The notes: generated by a model from the letters alone, not told the origin. Positions 26,377 to 35,171 are shown, counted from the stretch's first letter. The stretch: 64,000 bases of DNA from Thioclava pacifica DSM 10166 (GCF_000714535.1 NZ_AUND01000001.1:186001-250000), one strand, 5' to 3'. Program-made: numbers and translations.

Positions 26377-27525
26377 TCACGCCGTTTCGGGCGGTGGTTT
26401 GGGCCCGTCGATTTCGGGTGCCGCGATCTGGGTGGCTTCGGCAGAGGTCAGCTCTGCGCGGGTACGGGGCAGGGCGCTCGGCATCTCGGCCTGCAACCAG
26501 CTTATAAGCTGTTCACGGATGTTGCAGCGCAGGTCATAGGTGCGCGGGCCGTTGCGGGCGGAGGCGAGGATGCGCACTTCCATCACCCGCTCGCGGAAAT
26601 CGGTCACCTGTACTGCGAAGACCTTGCCGTCCCAGAGCGGGTCGGCCTCGGTGATCTCGCGGGCCTTGGCACGGATCGCCGCGATATCGGCGGTATGATC
26701 GAGATAGATCATCACCGTCCCGATCAGTTCGGCGCTCTCGCGCGTCCAGTTCTGAAACGGCTGTTCGATGAAATAGCTAAGCGGCACGACCAGTCGCCGC
26801 CAGTCCCAGACCCGGATCACCACATAGGTCGCCGTGATCTCCTCCACATTGCCCCATTCGCCTTCCACGATCAGCGCGTCGTCGATGCGGATTGGCTGAG
26901 TCAGCGCGAGCTGAATGCCGGCAAAGAGATTTTTCAGAACCGGTTGCAGGGCCAGGCCCACGACGATCCCTGCCGCCCCGCCCGCCGCCAGAAGCGACAC
27001 GCCGTATTGGCGGACCGCTGGAAAGGTCATCAAGGCCGCGGCGACGGCGAGGATCACGATCATCACCTTCGCCACACGCATCAGGATCCGGGTCTGCGTC
27101 ACATGCTTCCGCGCAAGCAGGTTATCCTCGGCATCGAGCTTGAAGCGCCGCAGGTGGATCGTCGTCCAGATATAAAGCGCCGTGTAGGCGATCCAGGCGA
27201 GGCTGAGGATCAGCGCGACCAGCAGAACGTGGGTGATCGTCGTGGTCGTTCCCTCGCTCGCCGGGGCCAATCCGTTGGCAAACCCGAGCGCCGCGATCAG
27301 CAGTACCAACCGCAAGGGACGCGCCGCCCGGGTGACCAGCGAGCGCCAGAACAGGTCACGCTCGGCCACGGCGCGCGTCAGCATCGAGAAGACGACCCGA
27401 AACAGCGCAAGCGCCAGCAGGGTCGCGATCAGATAAGCCGCCAGTGCCACAGCCCAATCGGGCAGGACCCGCTGAGCCGCGTCGATCGCCTGTTGCAGTT
27501 CCGTCTCGATCTGGTCGGGTTGCAT
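26377..27525 (-). CDS. MscS-family mechanosensitive ion channel
   Basis: The 382-residue protein has about four to five transmembrane helices. The pore-lining segment is rich in Gly and Ala (LLAAGGAAGIVVGLALQPVLKN), followed by the beta domain with GEWGNVEEITATYVVIRVWD and VPLSYF. MscS channels open under membrane tension to release solutes during osmotic downshock. The ATG at 27525 follows GGGAGGGG. The final 40 residues are Pro/Glu-rich. It is divergent from the small lipoprotein gene. Confidence 0.9.
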   Translation of the reverse strand: MQPDQIETELQQAIDAAQRVLPDWAVALAAYLIATLLALALFRVVFSMLTRAVAERDLFWRSLVTRAARPLRLVLLIAALGFANGLAPASEGTTTTITHVLLVALILSLAWIAYTALYIWTTIHLRRFKLDAEDNLLARKHVTQTRILMRVAKVMIVILAVAAALMTFPAVRQYGVSLLAAGGAAGIVVGLALQPVLKNLFAGIQLALTQPIRIDDALIVEGEWGNVEEITATYVVIRVWDWRRLVVPLSYFIEQPFQNWTRESAELIGTVMIYLDHTADIAAIRAKAREITEADPLWDGKVFAVQVTDFRERVMEVRILASARNGPRTYDLRCNIREQLISWLQAEMPSALPRTRAELTSAEATQIAAPEIDGPKPPPETA

Positions 27526-27704
27526 TGCCCCTCCCGAAATTGCTGCGGTGCCGCATTGAGAATGGCGCATTCCACGCAGCTGTCAAATCGGGCTCTCAAA
27601 TCGATGCCGATCTTGACGAGGATCACGGCGCGACGGGGGGCTTGGGTGTAGATTCTCTTTCATCAGGGAAAGCCCTTCCCGTTTGGACGAAAAGGAGGGA
27701 AGAC

Positions 27705-27872
27705 ATGAAACTTCATCACGAGATGCGCGCGATCAAATTGCTCGCGGTCTTGGCACTGGCCGCGCTCGCGGGGTGCACCCAGCTTGAGAAGGATGTGGGT
27801 CAATGCGAGCCGGGCGTCGAGTCGATCTCGGGCATGGCGACGGTTGCGCCTGCGGGGACCGGTCCCTGCTGA
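27705..27872 (+). CDS. Small lipoprotein
   Basis: This 55-residue protein has a short lipoprotein signal (LLAVLALAALAGC, acylated Cys24) and a mature part of only about 30 residues with two further cysteines, Cys34 and Cys55, that could pair. A strong AAAGGAGG site lies in front of the ATG, so translation is likely. The function is unknown; small entericidin-like or assembly-factor lipoproteins are of similar size. A weak hairpin terminator follows. Confidence 0.7.
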   Translation: MKLHHEMRAIKLLAVLALAALAGCTQLEKDVGQCEPGVESISGMATVAPAGTGPC

Positions 27873-27880
27873 TCGGCTGT

Positions 27881-27901
27881 AAAGGCAGGTAAATGCCTTT
27901 T
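27881..27901 (+). terminator. Weak terminator-like hairpin after the small lipoprotein gene
   Basis: A seven-bp stem, AAAGGCA with TGCCTTT, has a six-base loop and only a short T-run. It lies directly before the hairpin that hides the next gene's ribosome binding site. Confidence 0.4.
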
Positions 27902-27940
27902 GTCCTCCTGCGCTTGGCTGTAAAGCTGTTGCAGGAGGAC
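27902..27940 (+). promoter_or_regulatory. Hairpin occluding the ribosome binding site of the XRE regulator gene
   Basis: GTCCTCCTGC at 27902-27911 is the perfect complement of GCAGGAGGAC at 27931-27940. The second arm contains the ribosome binding site AGGAGG, seven bases before the ATG at 27946. The 19-base loop can form an inner GCT-GTAA-AGC hairpin with a GNRA loop. Such a structure would hold back translation until opened. Confidence 0.55.
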
Positions 27941-27945
27941 TTGGC

Positions 27946-29268
27946 ATGGCCCGTTCCGCGCTCACCGGCACCCGCATTCGCGAACGGCGCACTGCGCTGG
28001 GTCTCAAGCAGGCCGATCTCGCTCGTGCGGCGGGCATTTCGGCGGCATATCTCAACCTGATCGAACATAACCGCCGCCGGGTGAGCGATGCGCTGATGGA
28101 GCGTATTGCGCAGGCAATGGGCGTCGACCCGGTTGCCCTGAGCGAGGGGGCCGAAGGGGCGCTGTTCGATGGGCTGCGCGAGGCGGCGGCGGCAGCGGAG
28201 GCCGAAGGCGGGGCGTTGTTTCAGACCCCCGATCTTGACCGGATCGAGGAATTCGTCGGCCGCTTTCCGGCTTGGGCGGCGCTTCTGGCCTCGCGTCAGG
28301 CCCGGCTCGCGGCGCTTGAACGTGTGGTCGAGGCCTATGCAGAGCGGATGGCGCAAGACCCTTTCCTGCTGACCTCGTTGCATGAAGTGCTTTCGGCGGT
28401 GACGAGCCTGCGCTCGACCGCCGCGATTCTCGTCGAGACCGAGGATATCGAACCCGAATGGCGCGCGCGGTTTCTCCAGACCATTCAGGAGGAAAGCCTG
28501 CGCCTGTCGGGAACGGCAGAAGCGCTGGTGGGTTATCTCGACGAGATGGAGACGGCCGAGACGGGGCTTTCCTCGCCGCAGGAACAGCTCGAGGCTTGGC
28601 TTGAGGGGCGTGGCTGGCACTTCCCCGAGATCGAAACGGGCGCGATATCGATTCCGGAATTGATCGCGGGCGCGCCGGAACTGGCGTCGGCAGCCGCGCG
28701 GACACTGGCCGAGCAGCATCTGGCGCAACTGATCGAAGACGCCCGCGCCTTGCCGCTCCAGACGATGCAGGCGGCGTTGGCCGATCTCGGTCCCGATCCG
28801 GGGGCGATCGCGGCGCGCACCATGGCGCCCCTCGCGCAGGTTCTGCGCCGCCTGGCGGCCTTGCCGGCTGGCCAGCCGGGACTTGGCCAGCCAGGGCTGG
28901 TGATCTGCGACGGCTCGGGCACGCTTACATTTCGCCGCGCGGCGCCCGGTTTCGCCCTGCCGCGCTTTGCTGCCGGTTGCCCGCTCTGGCCGCTTTATGA
29001 GGCGCTCGCCCGTCCGACCCAACCGATCCGCGCGCTGGTCGATATGGCGGGCCGCCTGCCGCAACGCTTCCTGACCTATGCGATCAGCGAACCGCGCCCG
29101 ACAGGGTTCGATGGTCCGATGCTGATGCGTGCGACGATGCTGATCCTGCCCGCGCCGGCGGATGCAGCCGAGGCACCTGCGCGCGCGATCGGGGCGTCCT
29201 GCCGGATCTGTCCGCGCCTCGATTGCCCGGGCCGGCGCGAGCCCTCGATCGTTTCTGCTGCCGGGTAG
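27946..29268 (+). CDS. XRE-family regulator with a histidine-kinase-like helical hairpin
   Basis: The 440-residue protein starts with a Cro/C1-type helix-turn-helix (residues 9-62). Residues 141-200 read like a histidine-kinase dimerisation domain: H146-E is followed by TSLR, IL and EE-RL at H-box spacing, but no ATPase domain follows. The C-terminal half resembles the ligand domain of ScfR-like (DUF2083) regulators and ends with Cys419, Cys422 and Cys427, a possible metal site. The IrrE-type HExxH peptidase motif seen in some relatives is absent. It lies upstream of a response regulator and a symporter-kinase, so it probably belongs to that circuit. Confidence 0.8.
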   Translation: MARSALTGTRIRERRTALGLKQADLARAAGISAAYLNLIEHNRRRVSDALMERIAQAMGVDPVALSEGAEGALFDGLREAAAAAEAEGGALFQTPDLDRIEEFVGRFPAWAALLASRQARLAALERVVEAYAERMAQDPFLLTSLHEVLSAVTSLRSTAAILVETEDIEPEWRARFLQTIQEESLRLSGTAEALVGYLDEMETAETGLSSPQEQLEAWLEGRGWHFPEIETGAISIPELIAGAPELASAAARTLAEQHLAQLIEDARALPLQTMQAALADLGPDPGAIAARTMAPLAQVLRRLAALPAGQPGLGQPGLVICDGSGTLTFRRAAPGFALPRFAAGCPLWPLYEALARPTQPIRALVDMAGRLPQRFLTYAISEPRPTGFDGPMLMRATMLILPAPADAAEAPARAIGASCRICPRLDCPGRREPSIVSAAG

Positions 29269-29329
29269 GACCTGCAAGGGTTTGACAGCGCGCAGCCTGC
29301 CCGCGATAGTCAGGCGAGGGGGAGTGGCG

Positions 29330-29725
29330 ATGCCGAATAAACAGGTTTTGCTGATCGAGGATGAACCACATATCGCCGAGGCGATCCGTTTCATCCTGTC
29401 ACGCGCAGGCTGGGGCGTCTCGGTTTTGGGCGACGGGGCGCAGGCGATGGCGCGCATCGCCGAGGATCTCCCCGATGCGATCATCCTTGATTTGATGTTG
29501 CCGGGGCGATCTGGCCTTGAGATTCTCGTTGATCTGCGCGCCGATGCGGATCTTTCGCGCCTGCCGGTGTTGATGCTGAGTGCACGTGGGCAGGGCCGTG
29601 ACCGCGAGGCGGCGGAGCGCGCGGGCGCCACGGCATTCCTCGCCAAGCCCTTCGCCAATGCCGATGTGCTGGCGCGGCTCGAAGCGATCACCGGAGGCGG
29701 CGAGGCGCGCCGGGAGCCTGCCTGA
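29330..29725 (+). CDS. Receiver-only response regulator
   Basis: The 131-residue protein is a single CheY-like receiver domain. The acidic pair is in LLIEDEPHI, the phosphorylated Asp in AIILDLMLPGRSGLE, and the Lys in FLAKPFANADVL. It has no output domain, so it must act on another protein. It sits between the XRE regulator and the symporter-kinase, its likely phosphate donor. Its stop overlaps the next start by one base. The ATG at 29330 follows GAGGGGGAG. Confidence 0.93.
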   Translation: MPNKQVLLIEDEPHIAEAIRFILSRAGWGVSVLGDGAQAMARIAEDLPDAIILDLMLPGRSGLEILVDLRADADLSRLPVLMLSARGQGRDREAAERAGATAFLAKPFANADVLARLEAITGGGEARREPA

Positions 29726-30045
29726 TGCCGCAAACGGGCCAACCGCTCTTTCTTGCCCGAAGATCCTATCGCCGCCGCCGCCTGATGGATGCGGCGCGGT
29801 TGTTGCCGGTTCTGGGCGTCGTGCTCATTCTGCTGCCGGGGCTCTGGCATCCGGCGGAGACGGTGGTCCCCGATACCGGGCGGGGCGGTCTTTACCTCTT
29901 CGCGGTCTGGATCGGGCTGATCGTCGCAGCGTTCCTGATCGCGCGCGGTCTTGGGCCGGTGCTCGATGTGGAGGAGCTGCCCGAAGGCTCAGCCGCCGCC
30001 GAACGCGCCCGTCTGCCCGATCCCGACGACGCAGCGGAGGGCTGA
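29725..30045 (+). CDS. Small two-helix membrane protein preceding the symporter-kinase
   Basis: The 106-residue protein has a basic N-terminus (ARRSYRRRRLMDAARL), two hydrophobic helices (VLGVVLILLPGLW and LYLFAVWIGLIVAAFLIAR) and an acidic C-terminal tail. It lies one base before the sodium/solute symporter-kinase, in the position where DUF4212/DUF485-type small subunits precede SSS symporters. It may be a subunit of that sensor. I cannot show homology to those families from sequence alone. Confidence 0.75.
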   Translation: MPQTGQPLFLARRSYRRRRLMDAARLLPVLGVVLILLPGLWHPAETVVPDTGRGGLYLFAVWIGLIVAAFLIARGLGPVLDVEELPEGSAAAERARLPDPDDAAEG

Positions 30046-30046
30046 G

Positions 30047-32758
30047 ATGCCCTTCAATATCCTTGTCGCGGTCTGCCTTGGCTATGTGATCGTGCTCTTT
30101 TCGGTGGCCTTCGTGGCCGAACGCCGCGCAGAGCGCCGCCGGTTGCGCTTCCTGCGTTCGCCGGTGATCTACACGCTGTCTCTGTCGATCTATTGCACCG
30201 CCTGGACCTTCTACGGCGCGGTGGGTTACGCGGCGCGCTCGGGGCTGGAGTTCCTCACGATCTATCTCGGCCCGACGCTCGTCTTCATCGGCTGGTGGTG
30301 GGTGTTGCGCAAGCTGGTCAGGATCGGGCGCACGCATCGCGTGACCTCGATTGCGGATCTGATTTCCAGCCGCTACGGCAAGTCGAACACGCTGGGCGTG
30401 ATCGTCACGCTGATGTCGGTGGCCGCCGCCACGCCTTACATCGCTTTGCAATTGCAATCGGTGACGCTGAGCTTCGGGGTCTTCGCCGCCGGCACGCCCG
30501 AAGGCTGGGCGCTGCCCGATCAGGGCGCGACAGCGCTCTGGATCGCGGGCGGGCTTGCGATCTTCACCATCCTCTTTGGCACGCGCAATCTCGACGCCAA
30601 TGAGCGCCATCACGGCGTGGTCACCGCCATCGCGCTCGAGGCGGTGGTGAAGCTGGTGGCGCTCGTCGCGGTCGGGATCTTCGTGGTCTGGGGGCTGGGC
30701 GGGGGGCCGATGGACATGCTGTCACGGATCGACGCCTCGAAGATCGCGGAATGGGAGTTGAACCCAGGCCGCTTCGCCGGTCTTACCTTTGTCTCGGCCG
30801 CCGCGATTCTGACGCTGCCGCGCATGTTTCAGGTGCTGGTGGTCGAGAATGTGGACGAGCGTCACCTCGCCACCGCGAGCTGGGCCTTCCCGGCCTACCT
30901 GATGTTGATGAGCCTTTTCGTCGTGCCGATTGCGGTGATGGGGCTGGAGCGCATGCCCGAAGGCGCGAACCCGGACCTTTTCGTGCTGACGCTGCCGCTG
31001 GCCGAGGGGCAGGGCAAGCTCGCGTTGCTGGCCTTCCTGGGCGGCTTCTCCTCGGCCACTTCGATGGTGATCGTGGCGGCGATCGCGCTGGCGACGATGG
31101 TGTCGAACCATATCGTCACGCCCCTGTGGCTCGCGCTGCGGCGTTCGGATGCGCGCGCGCCGGGCGATGTGCGCGGGCTGGTTCTGGCCTCGCGGAGGGT
31201 CTCGATCATCGCCGTGCTGGCGATGGGCTATGCCTATTACCGGATGTCGGGTGGCTCCGAGGCGCTCGCCGCGATCGGGCTGATCGCTTTCGTCGGCGCG
31301 GCGCAGGTGCTGCCGGCGCTGATCGGCGGCATGTTCTGGCGCGGGGCGACCCATGTCGGCGCGGCGGCGGGGCTGATCACCGGCTTTGCACTCTGGGCCT
31401 ACACGCTGTTCCTGCCCTCGGTGGGCGAGGCTGGGCTCTTGCCGCGGGCCGTGCTCGACAATGGGTTGTTGGGACTGGGCTGGCTGCGGCCCCATGCGCT
31501 CTTCGGGATCGGTGGGCTCGATCCGCTTCTGCACGCGCTGTTCTGGTCGCTTCTGTTCAACACGCTCGCCTTCCTGATCTTCTCGATGACGTCCTTTCCG
31601 GGGCCGATGGAGCGGCTTCAGGGCGTGGCTTTCGTCAATATCTACGATCAGGGGCCGGCGACGCGCTCCTGGGCGCAGGGGGGAGCCGAAGCAGAAGACC
31701 TGCTCTCGATGGCGCAGCGTATCCTTGGCGCGGAGCCTGCACAGCATTTCTTCCAGGCGCAGGCTGCGGGGCAGGGCAAGGCCGGGTTTCTACCCGACAC
31801 GACCCCCGATTTCCTCGCCCGTCTCGAACGCAAGCTCGCGGGCTCCGTGGGCGCAGCCACGGCCCATGCGATGATCTCGCAGCTTACGGGCGGCTCGTCG
31901 GTTTCGATGCAGGATCTGATCGCGGTGGCGGGCGAGACGGCGGAGGCGAAGGAATATTCCGCCCGGCTTGAGGCGAAATCCGAAGAGCTCGCCCGGACCG
32001 CTCGGGCACTGCGCGAGGCCAATGACAAGCTCAAGGAGCTGTCGGTCCAGAAAGATGCCTTCCTCAGCCAGATCAGCCACGAACTGCGCACGCCGATGAC
32101 CTCGATCCGCGCCTTTTCCGAGATCCTGATGGAGCCGGATCTGCCCGACGCGATGCGCGCGCAGTACGCCGAGATCATTCACGAGGAGGCACGCCGCCTG
32201 ACCCGTCTGCTCGACGATCTGCTCGACCTGTCGGTGCTTGAGAACCGGCGCGCCCAGCTCAATATTTCGGTTGCGAACCTGCATGACCTGATCAACCGCG
32301 CGGTGCAGGCGGCCTCCTCGACGCAGCCCGAGCGCCAGTTCCGGCTCGAACGCGATTTCCCGACCGAGCATATGCCGATCTTCACCGATACCGACCGGCT
32401 GGTGCAGGTCTTCATCAACCTGATCTCGAACTCGCGCAAATATTGCGATGCCGAACGTGCGGTGCTGCGCATCGAGGTGAAGAAACGCGGCAAGCGGGTG
32501 CAGATCGACTTCGTCGACAACGGATCGGGTATCCCGAAACAGTCGCAAAAGCTGATTTTCGAGAAATTCGCCCGCCTCACCGATCAGAGCCGTGCCGGCA
32601 GCGCGGGGCTCGGGCTCGCGATCTGCCGCGAGATCATGGCCAATCTTGGTGGTACGATCGACTACCTGCCCGGACAGGGGGGGGCCGCCTTCCGGGTGAG
32701 CCTGCCGCTTCGACGCAAGGATCCGGCGACACCCCCGCCGATTACCGTGCAGATCTGA
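30047..32758 (+). CDS. Sodium/solute symporter fused to a sensor histidine kinase (CbrA-like)
   Basis: The 903-residue protein has an SSS transporter domain with about 12-13 helices (residues 1-530). A linker and coiled coil follow (EEYSARLEAKSEELARTARA-like, near 640), then a kinase core. His678 lies in SHELRTPMTSIRAFSEIL, the N-box in LISNSRKYCDAE, and the G boxes in FVDNGSGIPK and GSAGLGLAICREI. Unlike many relatives it has no attached receiver domain; the separate receiver at 29330 probably fills that role. Such proteins couple carboxylate or amino acid sensing or transport to gene control. The ligand is unknown. Confidence 0.92.
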   Translation: MPFNILVAVCLGYVIVLFSVAFVAERRAERRRLRFLRSPVIYTLSLSIYCTAWTFYGAVGYAARSGLEFLTIYLGPTLVFIGWWWVLRKLVRIGRTHRVTSIADLISSRYGKSNTLGVIVTLMSVAAATPYIALQLQSVTLSFGVFAAGTPEGWALPDQGATALWIAGGLAIFTILFGTRNLDANERHHGVVTAIALEAVVKLVALVAVGIFVVWGLGGGPMDMLSRIDASKIAEWELNPGRFAGLTFVSAAAILTLPRMFQVLVVENVDERHLATASWAFPAYLMLMSLFVVPIAVMGLERMPEGANPDLFVLTLPLAEGQGKLALLAFLGGFSSATSMVIVAAIALATMVSNHIVTPLWLALRRSDARAPGDVRGLVLASRRVSIIAVLAMGYAYYRMSGGSEALAAIGLIAFVGAAQVLPALIGGMFWRGATHVGAAAGLITGFALWAYTLFLPSVGEAGLLPRAVLDNGLLGLGWLRPHALFGIGGLDPLLHALFWSLLFNTLAFLIFSMTSFPGPMERLQGVAFVNIYDQGPATRSWAQGGAEAEDLLSMAQRILGAEPAQHFFQAQAAGQGKAGFLPDTTPDFLARLERKLAGSVGAATAHAMISQLTGGSSVSMQDLIAVAGETAEAKEYSARLEAKSEELARTARALREANDKLKELSVQKDAFLSQISHELRTPMTSIRAFSEILMEPDLPDAMRAQYAEIIHEEARRLTRLLDDLLDLSVLENRRAQLNISVANLHDLINRAVQAASSTQPERQFRLERDFPTEHMPIFTDTDRLVQVFINLISNSRKYCDAERAVLRIEVKKRGKRVQIDFVDNGSGIPKQSQKLIFEKFARLTDQSRAGSAGLGLAICREIMANLGGTIDYLPGQGGAAFRVSLPLRRKDPATPPPITVQI

Positions 32759-32832
32759 GCCCGCCAGGCGTTCTCAACCATTTGTAAACCTCGATCTGCC
32801 AAGGCTTGGGAGATGCCCCGACCGGCGGGCGG

Positions 32833-34059
32833 ATGGAGGTCATGGCTCAGGAGCGCGAGAATTCAGTGTTGCGCAAAAAGGCCGAGGCGGCGAAGCCCGC
32901 CCCGGACAGTGCCCCCATGACGCCTGAAAAGGCGATCGCGCAAAGTCTCTCCAAGGTCGCGCAGGAAATGCTGGATCTGCCCTTGCGCGTGACGGAGCTG
33001 GTCGAGACGCGCCGGGGCCTCGCCGATCTCCCCGAGATGCTGGAGGATCTTTCGCTGCTCGCGATCATCGAGGGCCCGGGGGAGGGGCTCGGGCTGGTGG
33101 CCCTGCCGCCCGCGACCCTGTCTGTGCTGATCGAAATGCAGACGATGGGGCGATTGGGTAAAACCGCGCCGGGGCCGCGCAAACCGACCCGGATCGACGC
33201 CGCGATGGCGGCTGATTTTCTCGATGCGCTGTTGGCCACGATCGAAGCAACCCTGATCGAAGAGGAGGCAATAGCCTGGGCGGGTGGGTTCCGCTATGCC
33301 TCCCATCTCGACGATCCGCGCCCGCTTGGGCTTTTGCTGGAAGATATCAGCTATCGGGTCTGGTCGGCGCGGCTTGCATTCGGCACCGGGGGCGAGCGCG
33401 AAGGCGGCTTCCTCTGGGCGGTGCCGCAATCGGGCCGGGGCGCGGCGCTGCGCCGGATGCCGGAGGAAAGCGCGACAGGTGCTGCACCGCCCGATCCCGG
33501 CCAAGGCTGGGAGGCGGCGCTCGAACGTGCGGTGCTCTCGGCCCCCGCCACGCTCGAGGCGGTGCTGCATCGCGTGACCCTGCCGCTGGCTGCGGTGATG
33601 GATTTCGAGCCAGGGATGGATATCCCGCTTCCCGAAGACGCGCTTGAAAAGATCGCGCTCGAAGGGCAGGGGCGGCGCAAGCTCTCGCAGGCGCGGCTTG
33701 GCCAAAGTCGGGGCATGCGCGCTCTGCGGCTGGTCGAGACCGATGAGGCGGGCGGGCTGGAGGCAGTACCCCAGCGCAAAGACTTCGGGGCGGTCGCGGC
33801 CGGGGCATCCCCTTTCCCGAAGGTGGACCTGCCCCTCGAACCGGGCTCGCTGGGCGATCCGATGAGCCCCACCTACGGCGCGCTCGACGATACGTCCGGC
33901 GGGCCTTCCGATGCGCAGGACCCGCTTGGCGAATTGGGCGGGTTGGAGACCGGCGCGGCGATTGGCGGGTTCGCAGGGCTGGGCGGGCTTGGCGCGCTTG
34001 CGGATGAGAAAGAGGCGACAGGAGACCTGCCGCCGCTCAAGATCGGATCGGGTTTGTAG
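32833..34059 (+). CDS. SpoA-domain (FliM/FliN-like) protein
   Basis: The protein has about 408 residues. Its central to C-terminal part resembles the SpoA fold of flagellar switch and secretion C-ring proteins (LPLAAVMDFEPGMDIPLPEDA, then GRRKLSQARLGQSRGMRALRLVE). The N-terminal half is helical and the last 80 residues are Gly/Pro-rich. Flagellar genes are not seen nearby, so it may be an orphan switch component or have moved to another use. The start is uncertain: ATG at 32833 or 32842, or TTG at 32806. Confidence 0.75.
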   Translation: MEVMAQERENSVLRKKAEAAKPAPDSAPMTPEKAIAQSLSKVAQEMLDLPLRVTELVETRRGLADLPEMLEDLSLLAIIEGPGEGLGLVALPPATLSVLIEMQTMGRLGKTAPGPRKPTRIDAAMAADFLDALLATIEATLIEEEAIAWAGGFRYASHLDDPRPLGLLLEDISYRVWSARLAFGTGGEREGGFLWAVPQSGRGAALRRMPEESATGAAPPDPGQGWEAALERAVLSAPATLEAVLHRVTLPLAAVMDFEPGMDIPLPEDALEKIALEGQGRRKLSQARLGQSRGMRALRLVETDEAGGLEAVPQRKDFGAVAAGASPFPKVDLPLEPGSLGDPMSPTYGALDDTSGGPSDAQDPLGELGGLETGAAIGGFAGLGGLGALADEKEATGDLPPLKIGSGL

Positions 34060-34062
34060 CGA

Positions 34063-34575
34063 TCAGCGGACGGCTGCGCGCGGAGTGTTGCGTGCCAGTG
34101 CGCGCTCTTCTTCGGGAATGTTTTCGCACGGTGGCACTTCGAGCGTCGTGCGATCGAGGATCGAGAGCCAGTCCTTGACCCGCGGCGCAACCGCCATGCC
34201 CACGCCCATCGCGATGATGAAAAGCCAGCCCTGCCAGCCATTGAAGCTCAGCGAGCCCATCGCGGGACCCGGGCAGAGGCCAGCCAATCCCCAACCCGCA
34301 CCAAACAGCAGCGAGCCGAGCACGAGGTTGCGGTCCACCAGGCGCGGAAACGCCCCCGGCATCGGTGAGCCGAGATAGGATTTTTCGCGCCGCTGCGCGA
34401 CCATCCAGACGAAGAACATTACGCCCACTGCGCCGGTGAGCACGAAGGCCAGCGTCGGATCCCAATCGCCAAATACGTCGAGCCAGCCCTGAACCTTCTT
34501 GGTGTCGACCATGCCCGCCACCAGAAGTCCCGCGCCAAAGAGACCTCCCGAGAGGAATGCAAAGAAATTGCGCAT
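34063..34575 (-). CDS. YeeE/YedE-family sulfur transport half-protein (second gene)
   Basis: The 170-residue membrane protein has about four helices, with the conserved GLLVAGMVDTKKVQGWLDVFG and GWGLAGLCPGPAM segments. The Cys in GLCPGP is the residue thought to handle thiosulfate or sulfur in YeeE proteins. It pairs with the half-protein encoded immediately upstream, and together they correspond to one full YeeE. It ends three bases from the convergent SpoA gene. Confidence 0.88.
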   Translation of the reverse strand: MRNFFAFLSGGLFGAGLLVAGMVDTKKVQGWLDVFGDWDPTLAFVLTGAVGVMFFVWMVAQRREKSYLGSPMPGAFPRLVDRNLVLGSLLFGAGWGLAGLCPGPAMGSLSFNGWQGWLFIIAMGVGMAVAPRVKDWLSILDRTTLEVPPCENIPEEERALARNTPRAAVR

Positions 34576-34576
34576 C

Positions 34577-35002
34577 TCAGATCACTCCCAGCAGATGGCG
34601 GAAGATCACCAGCGACAGGCCTCCGCCCAGCAGGTAGAAGGCGGTCGCCACGATCCCGCGCAGCGAGAACCGTGAGATACCGCAGACTCCGTGCCCGGAG
34701 GTGCAGCCATTGGCGAGCCGCGTACCGAGCCCGACCAGAAGCCCCGCCGCCACGATCACCCAGATCGAATTCGTCACATGCGTATCGACGACCTTGTAAA
34801 GCGGCACCAGAAGCGGCGGCACGGCGATGAGCCCGCCGAGAAACGCCACCCGTTCCGAAACCGTATCGCGGCCCGATCCGTCGATCAGCCCGCCGATGAT
34901 GCCGCTCGCGCCCATGATGCGGCCGTTGACCAATAGATACACTCCGGCTCCCGCGCCGATCATCAGACCGCCGACGAGGCCCCAAATCCAATCCTGATGC
35001 AT
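34577..35002 (-). CDS. YeeE/YedE-family sulfur transport half-protein (first gene)
   Basis: The 141-residue membrane protein has the [21 protein letters not shown] start and the cysteine segment [13 protein letters not shown], both typical of the N-terminal half of YeeE/PmpA proteins. It precedes the other half by one base, so the two form a split pair. The start at 35002 follows GGGAG. The promoter region is shared with the DksA-like gene and contains an FNR-type palindrome at 35128. Confidence 0.88.
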   Translation of the reverse strand: MHQDWIWGLVGGLMIGAGAGVYLLVNGRIMGASGIIGGLIDGSGRDTVSERVAFLGGLIAVPPLLVPLYKVVDTHVTNSIWVIVAAGLLVGLGTRLANGCTSGHGVCGISRFSLRGIVATAFYLLGGGLSLVIFRHLLGVI

Positions 35003-35127
35003 GAGCTCTCCCTGTGCTCGTACGTAAAACGCGACGGGGTCTCCCAAACCCGTCTGAGTTGCAATGCTAGAACCCGGCGGGGCTCTCGTGCAAGGATTTT
35101 GATATCCGCATATGTTCGTGTTTTCCG

Positions 35128-35143
35128 GTTGACTTGTGTCAAC
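35128..35143. promoter_or_regulatory. FNR/FixK-type palindrome
   Basis: GTTGACTTGTGTCAAC is a perfect inverted repeat and contains TTGA-N6-TCAA, the core shared by FNR, FnrL and FixK sites. A TATGAT -10 element lies at 35166-35171, which places the box near -42 of the implied start of the DksA-like transcript, the usual class II activator position. Confidence 0.6.
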
Positions 35144-35165
35144 GTCCGAAAAGCCCTTTGACTGC

Positions 35166-35171
35166 TATGAT
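35166..35171 (+). promoter_or_regulatory. Likely -10 element of the DksA-like gene
   Basis: TATGAT matches the sigma-70 -10 consensus at five of six positions. There is no good -35 element 17 bases upstream, where the FNR-type box lies instead. The implied leader is about 17 bases long. Confidence 0.5.
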
